DNA from: Spirosoma pollinicola
Lineage (GTDB): Bacteria; Bacteroidota; Bacteroidia; Cytophagales; Spirosomataceae
Length of the DNA stretch: 64,000 bases
Direction of reading: 5' to 3'
Assembly: GCF_002831565.1 (NCBI RefSeq)
Contig: NZ_CP025096.1
Coordinates: forward strand, 7,493,014 to 7,557,013
The notes under the pieces were generated by a model, which saw only the letters and a list, made by a program, of their open reading frames with translations, was not told the origin of the DNA and searched no databases. Shown here piece after piece: positions 17,949-26,171 of this stretch (position 1 is its first letter; every line of letters starts with the position of its first letter). Both the position numbers and the translations under genes were made by a program.

Positions 17949-18737
17949 TTAGCCGATCTGTTCCCGCCGGATGCGCTCTTTAACGGCATCGCGGTAGCTG
18001 GGTCCAATGACCAGATTGTCACCGGTCGACAACAGCACCGAGTTACCCTCCAGGACTTTTACATGGCGGAGCTGGATGATGAACGACCGGTTGATTCGCA
18101 GAAAGCGGTCCAGGGGCAGGGTTTCGGCCAGTTTATTCATCGTCAGATGCGTCACCACGAACCGATCCGGCAGAAATACCTTGATATAGTCGCCTAACGC
18201 TTCGGCGTAGACCAGCTCATGGAGGTGAATCTGTTCGAGTTTCTTATCGGTTTTTAGGTAGATGAAGTCGGCTGTCGGCGAGTCAATGGCTACCGGCCCA
18301 GCGTTAGAACGTGTTCTGGCTTCATCCGACAACGGATGGTAGGCTGCGGGGGGCGGAGCCGGAGCCGTTTTGGGCATCCGCTCCTTGACCCGACCGATGG
18401 CTTTGAGAAAGCGGTCGAAGGCAATGGGCTTGAGCAGGTAATCAACGACGCCCAGCTCAAACCCTTCCAGGGCATGATGAGGATTAGCCGTTGTCATCAC
18501 CACGAGGGGATGGGGCAAAGGGTAAGCCTGTAAGAACTCCAGCCCCGTCATCTCGGGCATGTTGATATCCAGAAAAATAACCTCGGGCTGTAGGCCGGGC
18601 AGTTGCTCGAACGCAGTGATGGCATCATCGAAGGTCGCCACCAGATCAAGCGAGGGGACACGCCGGACGTATTTCTCGAGTAGCTGTTGAGCTAATGGCT
18701 CATCTTCGATAATAGCGCAGCGCAGTGAACCGGTCAT
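17949..18737 (-). CDS. LytTR family response regulator
   Basis: 262 aa. A receiver domain with acidic pair E11-D12, phospho-acceptor D57 (IFLDINMPEMTG) and the conserved Lys in DYLLKP. A linker rich in Pro/Ala (about residues 130-150) leads to a LytTR DNA-binding domain (about 158-260: FIYLKTDKK, LRINRSFIIQLRHV). Probable partner of the kinase at 14220 and regulator of the receptor at 15547. It is a paralogue of the regulator at 58870. Confidence 0.93.
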   Translation of the reverse strand: MTGSLRCAIIEDEPLAQQLLEKYVRRVPSLDLVATFDDAITAFEQLPGLQPEVIFLDINMPEMTGLEFLQAYPLPHPLVVMTTANPHHALEGFELGVVDYLLKPIAFDRFLKAIGRVKERMPKTAPAPPPAAYHPLSDEARTRSNAGPVAIDSPTADFIYLKTDKKLEQIHLHELVYAEALGDYIKVFLPDRFVVTHLTMNKLAETLPLDRFLRINRSFIIQLRHVKVLEGNSVLLSTGDNLVIGPSYRDAVKERIRREQIG

Positions 18738-19098
18738 AAAAAAGCAGCAAAGGGAGTAACGTTGTCAGATCAAAATTACGGGAAAAAGTGGTAGCAGTTC
18801 TAAACGGGCACGAATAGGTTGTCTCGACAAACGACAACTCTGAGCGATTCGATAGGCTGGTCCAACGTGTCGGCGAATGATAAACGCCATCGACTTAACC
18901 GAAAGCAACGTTAACGAGGCGTACAAAAGAAGCGTTCAGTGTCTTAGCCCCCTATTCGTTGGGCCAATTTGAAAAGGCGGCCGCGTTACGATGGCCCCTG
19001 CGGTTATGTCGTAAACGAGCGGTGCCATTTCCCATTTTGCTGGGGAATATGCTACGGATAGTCGTTGATCATAATTTAAAACAGGCTGTCCCATTAAA
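18738..19098. other. Intergenic stretch, no gene seen
   Basis: About 360 bp upstream of the LytTR regulator gene. Apart from repeat copy R5 at its far end, nothing could be assigned. Confidence 0.4.
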
Positions 19099-19160
19099 CG
19101 CCCCATTTAAGAAGCAGGTTCATGTAACCTACCTCGTCTCAAGTAGGAGCGTTTCATGAG
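19099..19160. repeat. Dispersed intergenic repeat, copy R5
   Basis: Contains CGCCCCATTTAAGAAGCAGG, TTCATG, CTCGTCTCAAG and GGAGCGTTTCATGA. Flanking AAACG and CGTTT complete an imperfect terminal inverted repeat. It ends 7 bp before the stop codon of the cupin gene. Confidence 0.75.
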
Positions 19161-19167
19161 CCAAAGA

Positions 19168-19620
19168 CTATTTTCCGCCACCATACTCCTCATCGGTTAC
19201 CCGTTTAAACCAGATGGTTCGGCCCTTGCGGGTCGATGTCGTTGCGATGTAGGTGACCCCACTGGTGGGGGTGGCCCCGTGCCAATGCTCCACCCCGGGT
19301 TGGCATTTGACCACTTCGCCTTTACGAACCGTTCGTAGCGGCTTACCCCGTTCCTGGTAGTAACCCACCCCATCGGTGTAGAGCAGAACCTGGCCGTCCG
19401 GGTGCGCATGCCAGTGCAAACGGGCTCCCGGCGCAAACGTAGCCATCGCGATCGAGTAGTTGAAGGTGCTATCGGCGGGGCTTAGTTCGTTGAGCCAGAT
19501 GGTTCCGACCTGGTGATCGGTCATCGCCTTTTCGCCTTTGGGGAAAATGACCCCATCTTGGGCTAAGGCCTGAGTAGTGAGGGCAATGACCAAAGCCATA
19601 GTGGATACGAGCAATTTCAT
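19168..19620 (-). CDS. Exported cupin-domain protein
   Basis: 150 aa with a signal peptide (MKLLVSTMALVIALTTQALAQ). The single cupin fold shows motif 1 as HWHAHPDGQVLLYTDG and motif 2 as PGVEHWHGA, which supply the usual His/His/Glu-type metal ligands. It resembles small cupins annotated as mandelonitrile-lyase-like or carboxymuconolactone-associated. The reaction cannot be assigned. Periplasmic location is inferred. Its stop abuts repeat copy R5. Confidence 0.85.
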   Translation of the reverse strand: MKLLVSTMALVIALTTQALAQDGVIFPKGEKAMTDHQVGTIWLNELSPADSTFNYSIAMATFAPGARLHWHAHPDGQVLLYTDGVGYYQERGKPLRTVRKGEVVKCQPGVEHWHGATPTSGVTYIATTSTRKGRTIWFKRVTDEEYGGGK

Positions 19621-19862
19621 AAAGAAGCAAATTAGTCAATCTCTCGATTTAACGTCCTAGCCTATTTGGTTGTTTTCCATGATGAAAGTTCGAAGTGTAT
19701 AGGCGAAAGATCTTGTGGACGTTTGGATGTCTATTTCTTAAATGAGGGTTTGTTGAGATGCTGGTATTTAGTACCTGTCCAACGTCATCAGTAGCGTTCG
19801 AACTCACGAACCGGCTGTTTTCGTTAAGTTTGTATATCAGTTTATCTTTTCTCGCTATCGTT

Positions 19863-20105
19863 ATGGTTGTCTCGCCACGATTAACCAATGCTCAATTGGC
19901 CTTACTAGAAATGTTCAGCTTCGAGATGAGCGAAGCCGAAGTGTTGGCCATGCTCCAAACGCTGATGCAGCATTTCCGGACACGGCTCGAAGAAGAGACT
20001 CAGAAGGTCATTCAGCAAAAAGGACTGACCACTGCTCAACTTGAAGAGCAAATGAACTTTGAGAACCGTACCCAGCGGCTTGACCAAATCCGGGCTGCTC
20101 AGTGA
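19863..20105 (+). CDS. Small helical protein, antitoxin-like
   Basis: 80 aa from the ATG at 19863; a longer frame upstream has a hydrophobic N-terminus that looks spurious. The chain is amphipathic and charged (LTNAQLALLEMFSFEMSEAE, then KGLTTAQLEEQMN). It resembles small Bacteroidota proteins that often precede a toxin gene, but this is by general appearance only. The position where a partner would lie is now occupied by the IS1 element, which begins 7 bp after the stop codon. Confidence 0.55.
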   Translation: MVVSPRLTNAQLALLEMFSFEMSEAEVLAMLQTLMQHFRTRLEEETQKVIQQKGLTTAQLEEQMNFENRTQRLDQIRAAQ

Positions 20106-20151
20106 AAGTAGTGGTAATGGCTTAACTGCGTTTATTCAGGTATCTTTGTGA

Positions 20152-20415
20152 ATGGTCTTAGAAGCAGTTTCCTGTAAGCATTGTGGGCAAACCCAACACG
20201 TCAAACGCTATGGTACTACCCGTGCAGGCACCCAACGCTACCGATGCTTTGACTGCGGTCGAACTTTTGTCCAAACCTACACCCATAAGGCCCGGGATCC
20301 CTCGGTCAAAGAGCAGATCACTCAGATGGTCCTCAACGGAGCAGGCATACGCGATACCGCCCGTATCCTAGGCGTCAATCGAAACACCGTCAGCGCTCAG
20401 TTTAAAAAAAAGTAG
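20152..20415 (+). CDS. insA: IS1 InsA-like N-terminal transposase segment
   Basis: 87 aa with a zinc ribbon (CKHCGQTQH ... YRCFDCGRTF) and a helix-turn-helix (GIRDTARILGVNRNTVSAQF), as in IS1 InsA. The frame stops just after an A8 run (20404-20411). Losing one A by slippage would join it to the next frame, which continues as SSQVIHVNPLYVDRG. Whether the run is a programmed slippage site or a mutation cannot be told from one copy. Confidence 0.8.
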   Translation: MVLEAVSCKHCGQTQHVKRYGTTRAGTQRYRCFDCGRTFVQTYTHKARDPSVKEQITQMVLNGAGIRDTARILGVNRNTVSAQFKKK

Positions 20416-20885
20416 TCAAGTCATTCATGTAAACCCCTTGTACGTTGATAGAGGCTTGAAAATGAGTCTCAAAGTCGACGAGATGTGCCGGGCCGCCGGA
20501 GCGGTCTTACGTGGGTAAGAAGAAACAGCCCCGCTGGCTGTGGTGGGTCGAGGATGCGGTGACAGGCGAGATCATTGCCTTTGTTTTTGGCCGCCGTACC
20601 AACCAAACATTTCGTCACTTATTACATCTATTGGAGGAGGCCAAAATTGAGGTAATCAGATGGATAACGGACTCCTGGTGGGCTTACTTTGATTGCTTAG
20701 ATCAACGCTTACGCTTAGTTCGAAAAGCCTCTTTACAAGGTCTTGAACGGAAGCATTTAACCCTCCGAACGCGCTTAAAACGGTTAACACGCAGAACCAT
20801 TTGCTATTCGAAATCAATCGTGGTTCACGACACAGCAATTGGTCTGTTTATCAATCAATTTTTCTTTGCCGATCAACGCAATTAA
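20402..20885 (+). pseudogene. insB: IS1 InsB-like catalytic segment, frameshifted
   Basis: Catalytic part of the IS1 transposase. The frame entering from the A8 run reads to DEM and then breaks, resuming in another frame as YVGKKKQPRWLWW. Removing 16 bp at 20488-20503 (GC-rich, CCGGGCCGCCGGAGCG) restores D-E-M-W-S-Y-V-G-K-K, matching the conserved DE-x-W-x-YVG block of InsB. The downstream part includes TDSWWAYF and the ERKHLTLR segment. Transposition by this copy alone is unlikely. Confidence 0.8.
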
Positions 20886-20889
20886 GCCA

Positions 20890-20961
20890 CTACCAAATAT
20901 TTCCGAAAGACACTATTTCCCAACCTTTGGGATAGAATTCACTATTTGATCTGTTGCTCAT
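20890..20961 (-). pseudogene. hsdS: hsdS remnant truncated by IS1
   Basis: The ATG at 20961 overlaps the hsdM stop (ATGA arrangement). It encodes MSNRSNSEFYPKGWEIVSFG followed by N-I-W, then TAG inside the IS1 inverted repeat. The [LYF]-P-K-G-W-E-x-V segment is the typical start of type I specificity subunits. Only about 22 host-derived codons remain, and the rest of hsdS is not found on the other side of the IS. Confidence 0.75.
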
Positions 20962-22529
20962 AATCCAATCTCCTCCAGCAGACTTTCTAATTTGGCGTCA
21001 ATGAGGGCTTCTTTGGCTTCCAGTTCGCGCAGGGCCGCATGAGCGGCAGCTAATTCAATCACTTCGGCGGCTACGCTCCGGTCAATGTAGCGCGAGATGT
21101 TCAGGTTGTAGTCGTTGGCTTTGATGTCGGCTACGTCCACCACCTTCATAAACTTGTCGATGTCCAGCCCCGCGTCGTAGGCCGCCAGAATATGCTGTAC
21201 ATGCCGGTCTTCCAGTTCGTTCTGGTTTTTGCCTTCCTTAAACTCCTGGCTGGCGTCGATGATCCGTACCCGCTTCCTGAGGCTGGCCGGTTTGGATTTG
21301 GTCAGCACCCAAATGGCCGCCGGGATGCCCGTGTTGTAGAACAGGGCCGAGGGCAGACCCACAATCCCTTCCACGAGGTCATCTTCCAGCAGTTTCTCGC
21401 GAATGCTTCCTTCCGCACCACCCCGAAACAACGTACCGTGGGGCAGCACCACGCCTATGCGCACATTCTGCCGCAATACCGCCAGCATGTGCTGCAAAAA
21501 CGCCATATCGGCGTAGCCTCTGGGGGGCGTACCGTAATGCAGTCGGCCAAAGTTATCGACCACGGCGGTGGCGTAGTTGGGTGTAACTTCCTTTTCCTTA
21601 CCGTCTTTGTCCAGCTTTTTGGGCAGGTTTATTTCGGCGGGCGTCCACCAGCGGTCCTGCGAGAAGGGCGGATTGGCGATAACCCGATCAAACAGACGTA
21701 GTTCGGTATCGGAGCTTTTGTGTTGCGGATTCACCAACGTATCGCCCTTTCTCAGGTCGGCACTGTCGAAGTTGTGCAGCAGCATATTGAGCTTGGCAAT
21801 GGCCCAAGTGCCTATGTTCTTCTCCTGCCCAAACAGCGATACGTTGATGAGGTTGTTTGGTCCATCAACCTTACCGCCATGCTCCGCTATGTACCGCGCC
21901 GATTCGATGAGCATCCCACCAGACCCGCAGGTGGGGTCAAAAATTTCGTTGCCCGGTTGCGGCTTAATCAGGCCCACAATCAGTTTCACCACGCCACGGG
22001 GCGTATAGAATTCACCCCCTTTCTTCCCGGCGTCATCGGCAAACTGCTTGATGAGGTATTCGTAGGCATCACCGAGCAAGTCAGGCGTATATAGGTCAGC
22101 GTTACGTAACGAATGCTGGTTGAAATGACGGAGCAGCCGTTGTAGCGTGTCGTCGTTCAGTTTTTCCTTATCCCCAAATTTGGTAGCTGTCATCACGCCC
22201 TCCAGCTTCAGGTCTTTATTATTTTCTTCGATGGCGGCAAACGCTTTATCGAGCACCACCCCGATGTTCTCGGTCGCCTTTTTCACTTCACCCCAACGGG
22301 CTTCGGTGGGCATTTTGAAGTACGTAGCATCTTCGGCTTCCTCGCGGGAATAATCTTCTTCACGCGCCATGATGGCTTCGACTTCCTCATCGAACACGTC
22401 ATTGGCTCGTTTGAGGAAGAGCAGCCCGAAGATGTAATTTTTAAAATCGGAGCTATCAATGCTGCCCCGCAGGATATTGGCCGAATCCCAGAGCCAGGAT
22501 TCGAGGGTTTGCAGATCTAATTTGGGCAT
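20958..22529 (-). CDS. hsdM: Type I restriction-modification DNA methyltransferase subunit HsdM
   Basis: 523 aa. An N-terminal HsdM_N helical domain (LESWLWDSANILRGSIDSSD) is followed by the N6-adenine methylase core: GGEFYTP (171-177), SAM motif I FDPTCGSGGM (197-206) and catalytic NPPF (286-289). The length is normal. The downstream hsdS is cut after about 22 codons by IS1 and no hsdR was found, so the enzyme has no visible specificity or restriction partner. It might use an HsdS encoded elsewhere. It begins the island that ends at the inverted IS1 fragment at 36925. Confidence 0.93.
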   Translation of the reverse strand: MPKLDLQTLESWLWDSANILRGSIDSSDFKNYIFGLLFLKRANDVFDEEVEAIMAREEDYSREEAEDATYFKMPTEARWGEVKKATENIGVVLDKAFAAIEENNKDLKLEGVMTATKFGDKEKLNDDTLQRLLRHFNQHSLRNADLYTPDLLGDAYEYLIKQFADDAGKKGGEFYTPRGVVKLIVGLIKPQPGNEIFDPTCGSGGMLIESARYIAEHGGKVDGPNNLINVSLFGQEKNIGTWAIAKLNMLLHNFDSADLRKGDTLVNPQHKSSDTELRLFDRVIANPPFSQDRWWTPAEINLPKKLDKDGKEKEVTPNYATAVVDNFGRLHYGTPPRGYADMAFLQHMLAVLRQNVRIGVVLPHGTLFRGGAEGSIREKLLEDDLVEGIVGLPSALFYNTGIPAAIWVLTKSKPASLRKRVRIIDASQEFKEGKNQNELEDRHVQHILAAYDAGLDIDKFMKVVDVADIKANDYNLNISRYIDRSVAAEVIELAAAHAALRELEAKEALIDAKLESLLEEIGL

Positions 22530-23575
22530 AGTTGAAAAAGGAAATTCAGAGCGAGATATACCAGTTTGGCCAAGGTATTTTTAATCAGTGTTCACTACGT
22601 TGACAGGATGGTGTCGTACTCATGTGCTATAGGTAATCGTAAAATTTAGTTATGTCCTATGCTTCCTAAACAACACTGGTCGAATTCAACGCAAAGTTCA
22701 GTGCGGCCTTTTGTTGTTAATAGTAGCTACCCGTTTGTAATTACAAACGGTGAATATACTGGAAAGACGACTCACTCGGATAACGGAAACGACCCGAAAC
22801 AGGCAAGTTTGAGCGCTTACGTAGCCAAGTCCATGATCTTCAGGAGAAAGCAAATTCAGAACGAAGGACGCCCACTTTGCAAAGCGGGTGTAGGAACTGC
22901 TTCTAACTGAACTAGAAAAAAGTATTTCTTTTAACACGAATCCAATAACGAGCCGGGGGAGTGAAAAAAACGGCCAGTACCCGGGGGCGATTAAATCGGT
23001 AGCCCCTGGTCTTGCTTGTGTAACACCGTTTTCCTTATCCGTTTCCAGTGCCCCTTTCCGATAAGTTTAAGTGCATTTTTTCTTTCGTAAACGTTTTTGC
23101 GTACGATTTTCGCTGCTGCGTACTTGCGAAAGGAATATTGCGCCTAAAAGTGGCGATATAAGTTATTCTATGATAAGATCTATTTTCTGGCAAATACTGC
23201 TATAAGCTACTAGTAAAATAAACTTTACGGGCTGACTGCCTTACTGACTCATAAAGAGTGAACTGTTTTTTAATTCGTGATAAGGTTATGTGGTTTTTAT
23301 GATAATAGTGTATCAATAAGAAATGTATAATTTCAACCCGTCAAAATGATCTTAGAAAGGCCCATTTGGCGCATGTTGGCTTGCTAATGAGGTGATTAAT
23401 AATCAAAATTAATGTAAAACGGCAGCCATAAAGGCGGTTTTCGGGCCTTAATCTCTGGAATTCTATTGGCGTAGGTGTTAATCGCTGATAGTAAGACAAT
23501 TAGCGCTATTTCAGTGTTCTTATATAGGCCAAATATTCAGTGTATTTACAACCATAAATCTTAACAATTTACCAA
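22530..23575. other. Long non-coding stretch upstream of hsdM
   Basis: About 1 kb between divergent genes. Overlapping open frames near 22659-22937 on both strands have no recognisable content. A hairpin-like element lies near 22980-23020 (GGGGGC-GATTAAATC-...-GCCCC). The stretch becomes AT-rich toward 23575 and probably carries promoters for both directions. Confidence 0.4.
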
Positions 23576-23917
23576 ATGGCTGCAAACGTTCTGACAAATT
23601 ATAATCAAAATCCATATAGGATTGGCAAACGAACTCAACACCTGGTTCTGTTTACGGCTGTTGATCATAAACTAAGCCGCCTGCTTGGCCAGAGCTCCAT
23701 CGCCTTACGGACCATGATCGTCTTGGCTAGTAAACTTAATGCGGATGGCTATGCTTGTGCTACCCTTAACGAATTAGCGGAAATCCTTGGGACTCGTCGC
23801 AGTTATGTCAATAAAGGTGTTCTGGAGCTGGCTAGGTGGAATCTGATCACCAAAAAGAAACGCAGTCAATATTGGATTGGGCCGGACGTGTTTCGGTCTG
23901 CTCAGATCGAAATGTAA
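23576..23917 (+). CDS. Small winged-helix protein, RepL-like
   Basis: 113 aa. Residues 40-100 form a helix-turn-helix with a wing (TLNELAEILGTRRSYVNKGV, then LELARWNLITKKKR) and end in YWIGPDVF, which recalls the YxLNPxVFF ending of RepL-type plasmid proteins. It precedes the large operon by about 400 bp on the same strand, so it may regulate that operon or be a leftover replication protein. A TubR-like role next to the tubulin homologue was considered but is not supported by its position two genes away. Confidence 0.6.
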   Translation: MAANVLTNYNQNPYRIGKRTQHLVLFTAVDHKLSRLLGQSSIALRTMIVLASKLNADGYACATLNELAEILGTRRSYVNKGVLELARWNLITKKKRSQYWIGPDVFRSAQIEM

Positions 23918-24315
23918 ATAAGTTTATAATTGTAAGATTTCTATGGAAATGGTTTTGGCCTTTCTACTCAGAGGTGGGCTGATGAAAGTGTATTTTGGAC
24001 GTCTAAACACAGATTATTACAGAGTTACAACTGAACAGTAGTATAATGTCGAATGAGACTGCAAGTAATTAAACCTGAATCAGGATAAAGTATTGACTAT
24101 TAGGTGACGTCACAGAATAAACAACACTCATCTTAGTTTTCAGTCTTCTCTTTTACTCGCTTACTTTAAAAAATGGGGCAAGTATAGTTATTAAACTGAG
24201 GTAAACGAATACATAAAATTGTAATCAAACACCTACCAATTAATAAATATAAGTAGACAATATTGTCATTGTATGTGAAAATATGCTACTTGGAAACGTT
24301 TATTCCACATTATCC
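23918..24315. other. AT-rich upstream region of the cytoskeletal/motor operon
   Basis: About 400 bp of AT-rich sequence with no accepted gene. It probably holds the operon promoter, but no clear TTTG / TAnnTTTG pair was fixed. A short inverted pair TTATTAAAC / GTATAGT-like sequence near 24185 is not convincing. Confidence 0.4.
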
Positions 24316-25641
24316 ATGCCCTCTCTTCGTTTTTACTTTCTTGCTCTAGCAAGTTTACTTCTATGTGGCTTACTCACTGTTAGTTGCAGTTCGAGGAGAG
24401 GTCGGACTGATAGACATGAAGCTGACAGTGTTTATAAGGTAAGCAAAACTGCAATTGCTAAGCCTATTTTACCAAAACTATATTTAGAACATAGCGGTAG
24501 CATGTTTGGCTATGATGGCCCAACAGTCAATGGAAACTTCAAAAACACAATTACCAAGCTGTTAAATCAATTTGATAACCCACAGGCAACATCAATTTTC
24601 ATTGTCAACGATAAAGTCTATCCTTACCCTAAATCATATAGTGATCTAATCAAATCGGCTACATTATTTCAGTATAAAACGGGTAATGCAGCTTACACCG
24701 ATTTTGGGCAGATTTTCCAGACTATTGCGGATGACTTAGAGGAAAACCAGTTAGCTATTCTAACGACAGATCTGATCTATTCAGAAAAGTCAGCTACAGG
24801 ACAGAATGCAGCTAAGATTATGGCAACGGCTCAAAATCTTGCTCAAATTGCCCTTAAAAACTACACTAAAACTGGTTCGTTACTGGTTCTGAAACTCCAT
24901 TCGGATTACAGCGGACGTTATTATCCGTATAATTCACCACAAAAAGGAAAGCAGTATAAGGGAGATCGTCCCTTCTACGTATTGTTATTTGCTAAAAATG
25001 CTACGATGGATCGGTTGTTGACTGAGAACCAGTACGCCGGATTACGTAATTTTAGTAGTTATCCGTCTTTTGAAAACCAGTATTTATTTAGTAGTAGTAC
25101 ACAGGCTCGAACGCCATTTTATACCCTTCTTGAAAATCATCCTAGTGCTAAAGGGACTTATGACAAAGACCGTGAAGGGGATAATTCTAAGGGCCTGCAT
25201 ATAATTAAAAACGTAGAGCCCCCCCATAAATCTACTGAGAAACTGACTATCGTTGTAGCAGTAAAATTGCCAGTGGGAGCATATGGTGAAGTATTTATTC
25301 GCAATCCAGCTAACTATACAGTCGAATCAATTAAAGATAACTTCAAAATTAAAGCCATTCAGCCAAGTACTAATCCTGGAACTACGCATGATATTATTCT
25401 TGAAGCGTCCAGTCCAGCCTCTGGAGAACGTACAGCTATAATTCGACTTAAACGAATTTTTCCCCCTACATGGATTATATCCAGCAGCAGCGATGATGAC
25501 ACAAATGTAAATCCCAATACAACCTTTGCAACAACAACATTCGGTCTACAGCCAATGATGACGGGGATTCATCATGCATATGAAGCTCATATCACCGATA
25601 AGAATTATTTATTCTCTCTTTCTTTACACTTGAACGATTAA
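24316..25641 (+). CDS. Putative lipoprotein with degenerate von Willebrand A-like domain
   Basis: The ATG at 24316 (not the in-frame one at 24283) starts a lipoprotein signal ending TVSC, with C24 as the likely lipidation site. About 441 aa. From about residue 54 it reads PKLYLEHSGSMFGYDG, a vWA metal-site motif (D-x-S-x-S) with Glu for Asp; ILTTDLIYS would be the later Asp-containing MIDAS loop. A beta-rich C-terminal part follows (about 310-441). The protein should sit on the periplasmic side of a membrane. It is first in the operon, 12 bp before the next gene. Divergent vWA assignment is by motif only. Confidence 0.7.
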   Translation: MPSLRFYFLALASLLLCGLLTVSCSSRRGRTDRHEADSVYKVSKTAIAKPILPKLYLEHSGSMFGYDGPTVNGNFKNTITKLLNQFDNPQATSIFIVNDKVYPYPKSYSDLIKSATLFQYKTGNAAYTDFGQIFQTIADDLEENQLAILTTDLIYSEKSATGQNAAKIMATAQNLAQIALKNYTKTGSLLVLKLHSDYSGRYYPYNSPQKGKQYKGDRPFYVLLFAKNATMDRLLTENQYAGLRNFSSYPSFENQYLFSSSTQARTPFYTLLENHPSAKGTYDKDREGDNSKGLHIIKNVEPPHKSTEKLTIVVAVKLPVGAYGEVFIRNPANYTVESIKDNFKIKAIQPSTNPGTTHDIILEASSPASGERTAIIRLKRIFPPTWIISSSSDDDTNVNPNTTFATTTFGLQPMMTGIHHAYEAHITDKNYLFSLSLHLND

Positions 25642-25653
25642 CCCACACCTATA

Positions 25654-26073
25654 ATGGAAGACATTGCAATCACCATTTACGACTGGTTCACAAATGGAGC
25701 TCTCTTAGATGATCTTATAGATCAAGAACTCGTACTTCCCCTGTTTTGGAGTTTATTTGGTGTCAGCCTATTAAGTGTTATTGTCTATTATTATTTGATC
25801 AATAGTCCACGTTTCAGTAAGCTGAGCCACTGGTTTACTACACTGACAATTAGTAGCTTACTTATTAGCATCATCCATTTCTCAACCTGTACATCAATGG
25901 CTAATCAGCAAATAATACGTACTCCTGGATCGGCTGTGTACTATTTCAATCAGGGATCATCCGTATTTTTTACGTTTGCCTTACAAGTGTTTTTTTTTGC
26001 AGGTCTCCTTTTCCTACTCTTTTCTGCAGCATTTAAATGGTGGAGTACAAACGCTCGCAAAACACCATTCTAA
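25654..26073 (+). CDS. Small three-span membrane protein
   Basis: 139 aa with hydrophobic spans near residues 25-47, 62-80 and 104-128. No family recognised. A Cys (CTSMANQQ) follows the second span. It lies between the vWA-like lipoprotein and the tubulin-like gene, with 98 bp before the latter, which may hold an internal promoter. It probably belongs to the membrane complex of this operon. Confidence 0.7.
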   Translation: MEDIAITIYDWFTNGALLDDLIDQELVLPLFWSLFGVSLLSVIVYYYLINSPRFSKLSHWFTTLTISSLLISIIHFSTCTSMANQQIIRTPGSAVYYFNQGSSVFFTFALQVFFFAGLLFLLFSAAFKWWSTNARKTPF

Positions 26074-26171
26074 TCAACGGACCAACTAAGATTAACTCAT
26101 TCACATTTAGCTGAGGCAATTGTTATGCTTGGCTAATTCTTACTAGTGACTGCCTGTTCACTTATCTTATT

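Larger units (their letters stand above)
20113..20894 (+). mobile_element. IS1-family insertion sequence, full length but with disrupted transposase
   Basis: 782 bp, close to the usual IS1 size. Terminal inverted repeats are GGTAATGGCTTAACTGCGTT (left) and, read inward, GGTAGTGGCTTAATTGCGTT (right), 18 of 20 identical. Internal frames encode InsA-like and InsB-like segments. The 8-9 bp flanks (ending GAAAGTAGT on the left, starting AAATATTTC on the right) are not a target duplication, so the surroundings have rearranged since insertion. The rightmost 296 bp recur inverted at 36925-37220. Confidence 0.9.

Noticed and set aside
22659..22937. Overlapping 79- and 83-codon frames upstream of hsdM
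   Set aside because: Low-complexity composition, opposite strands, no recognisable domain.
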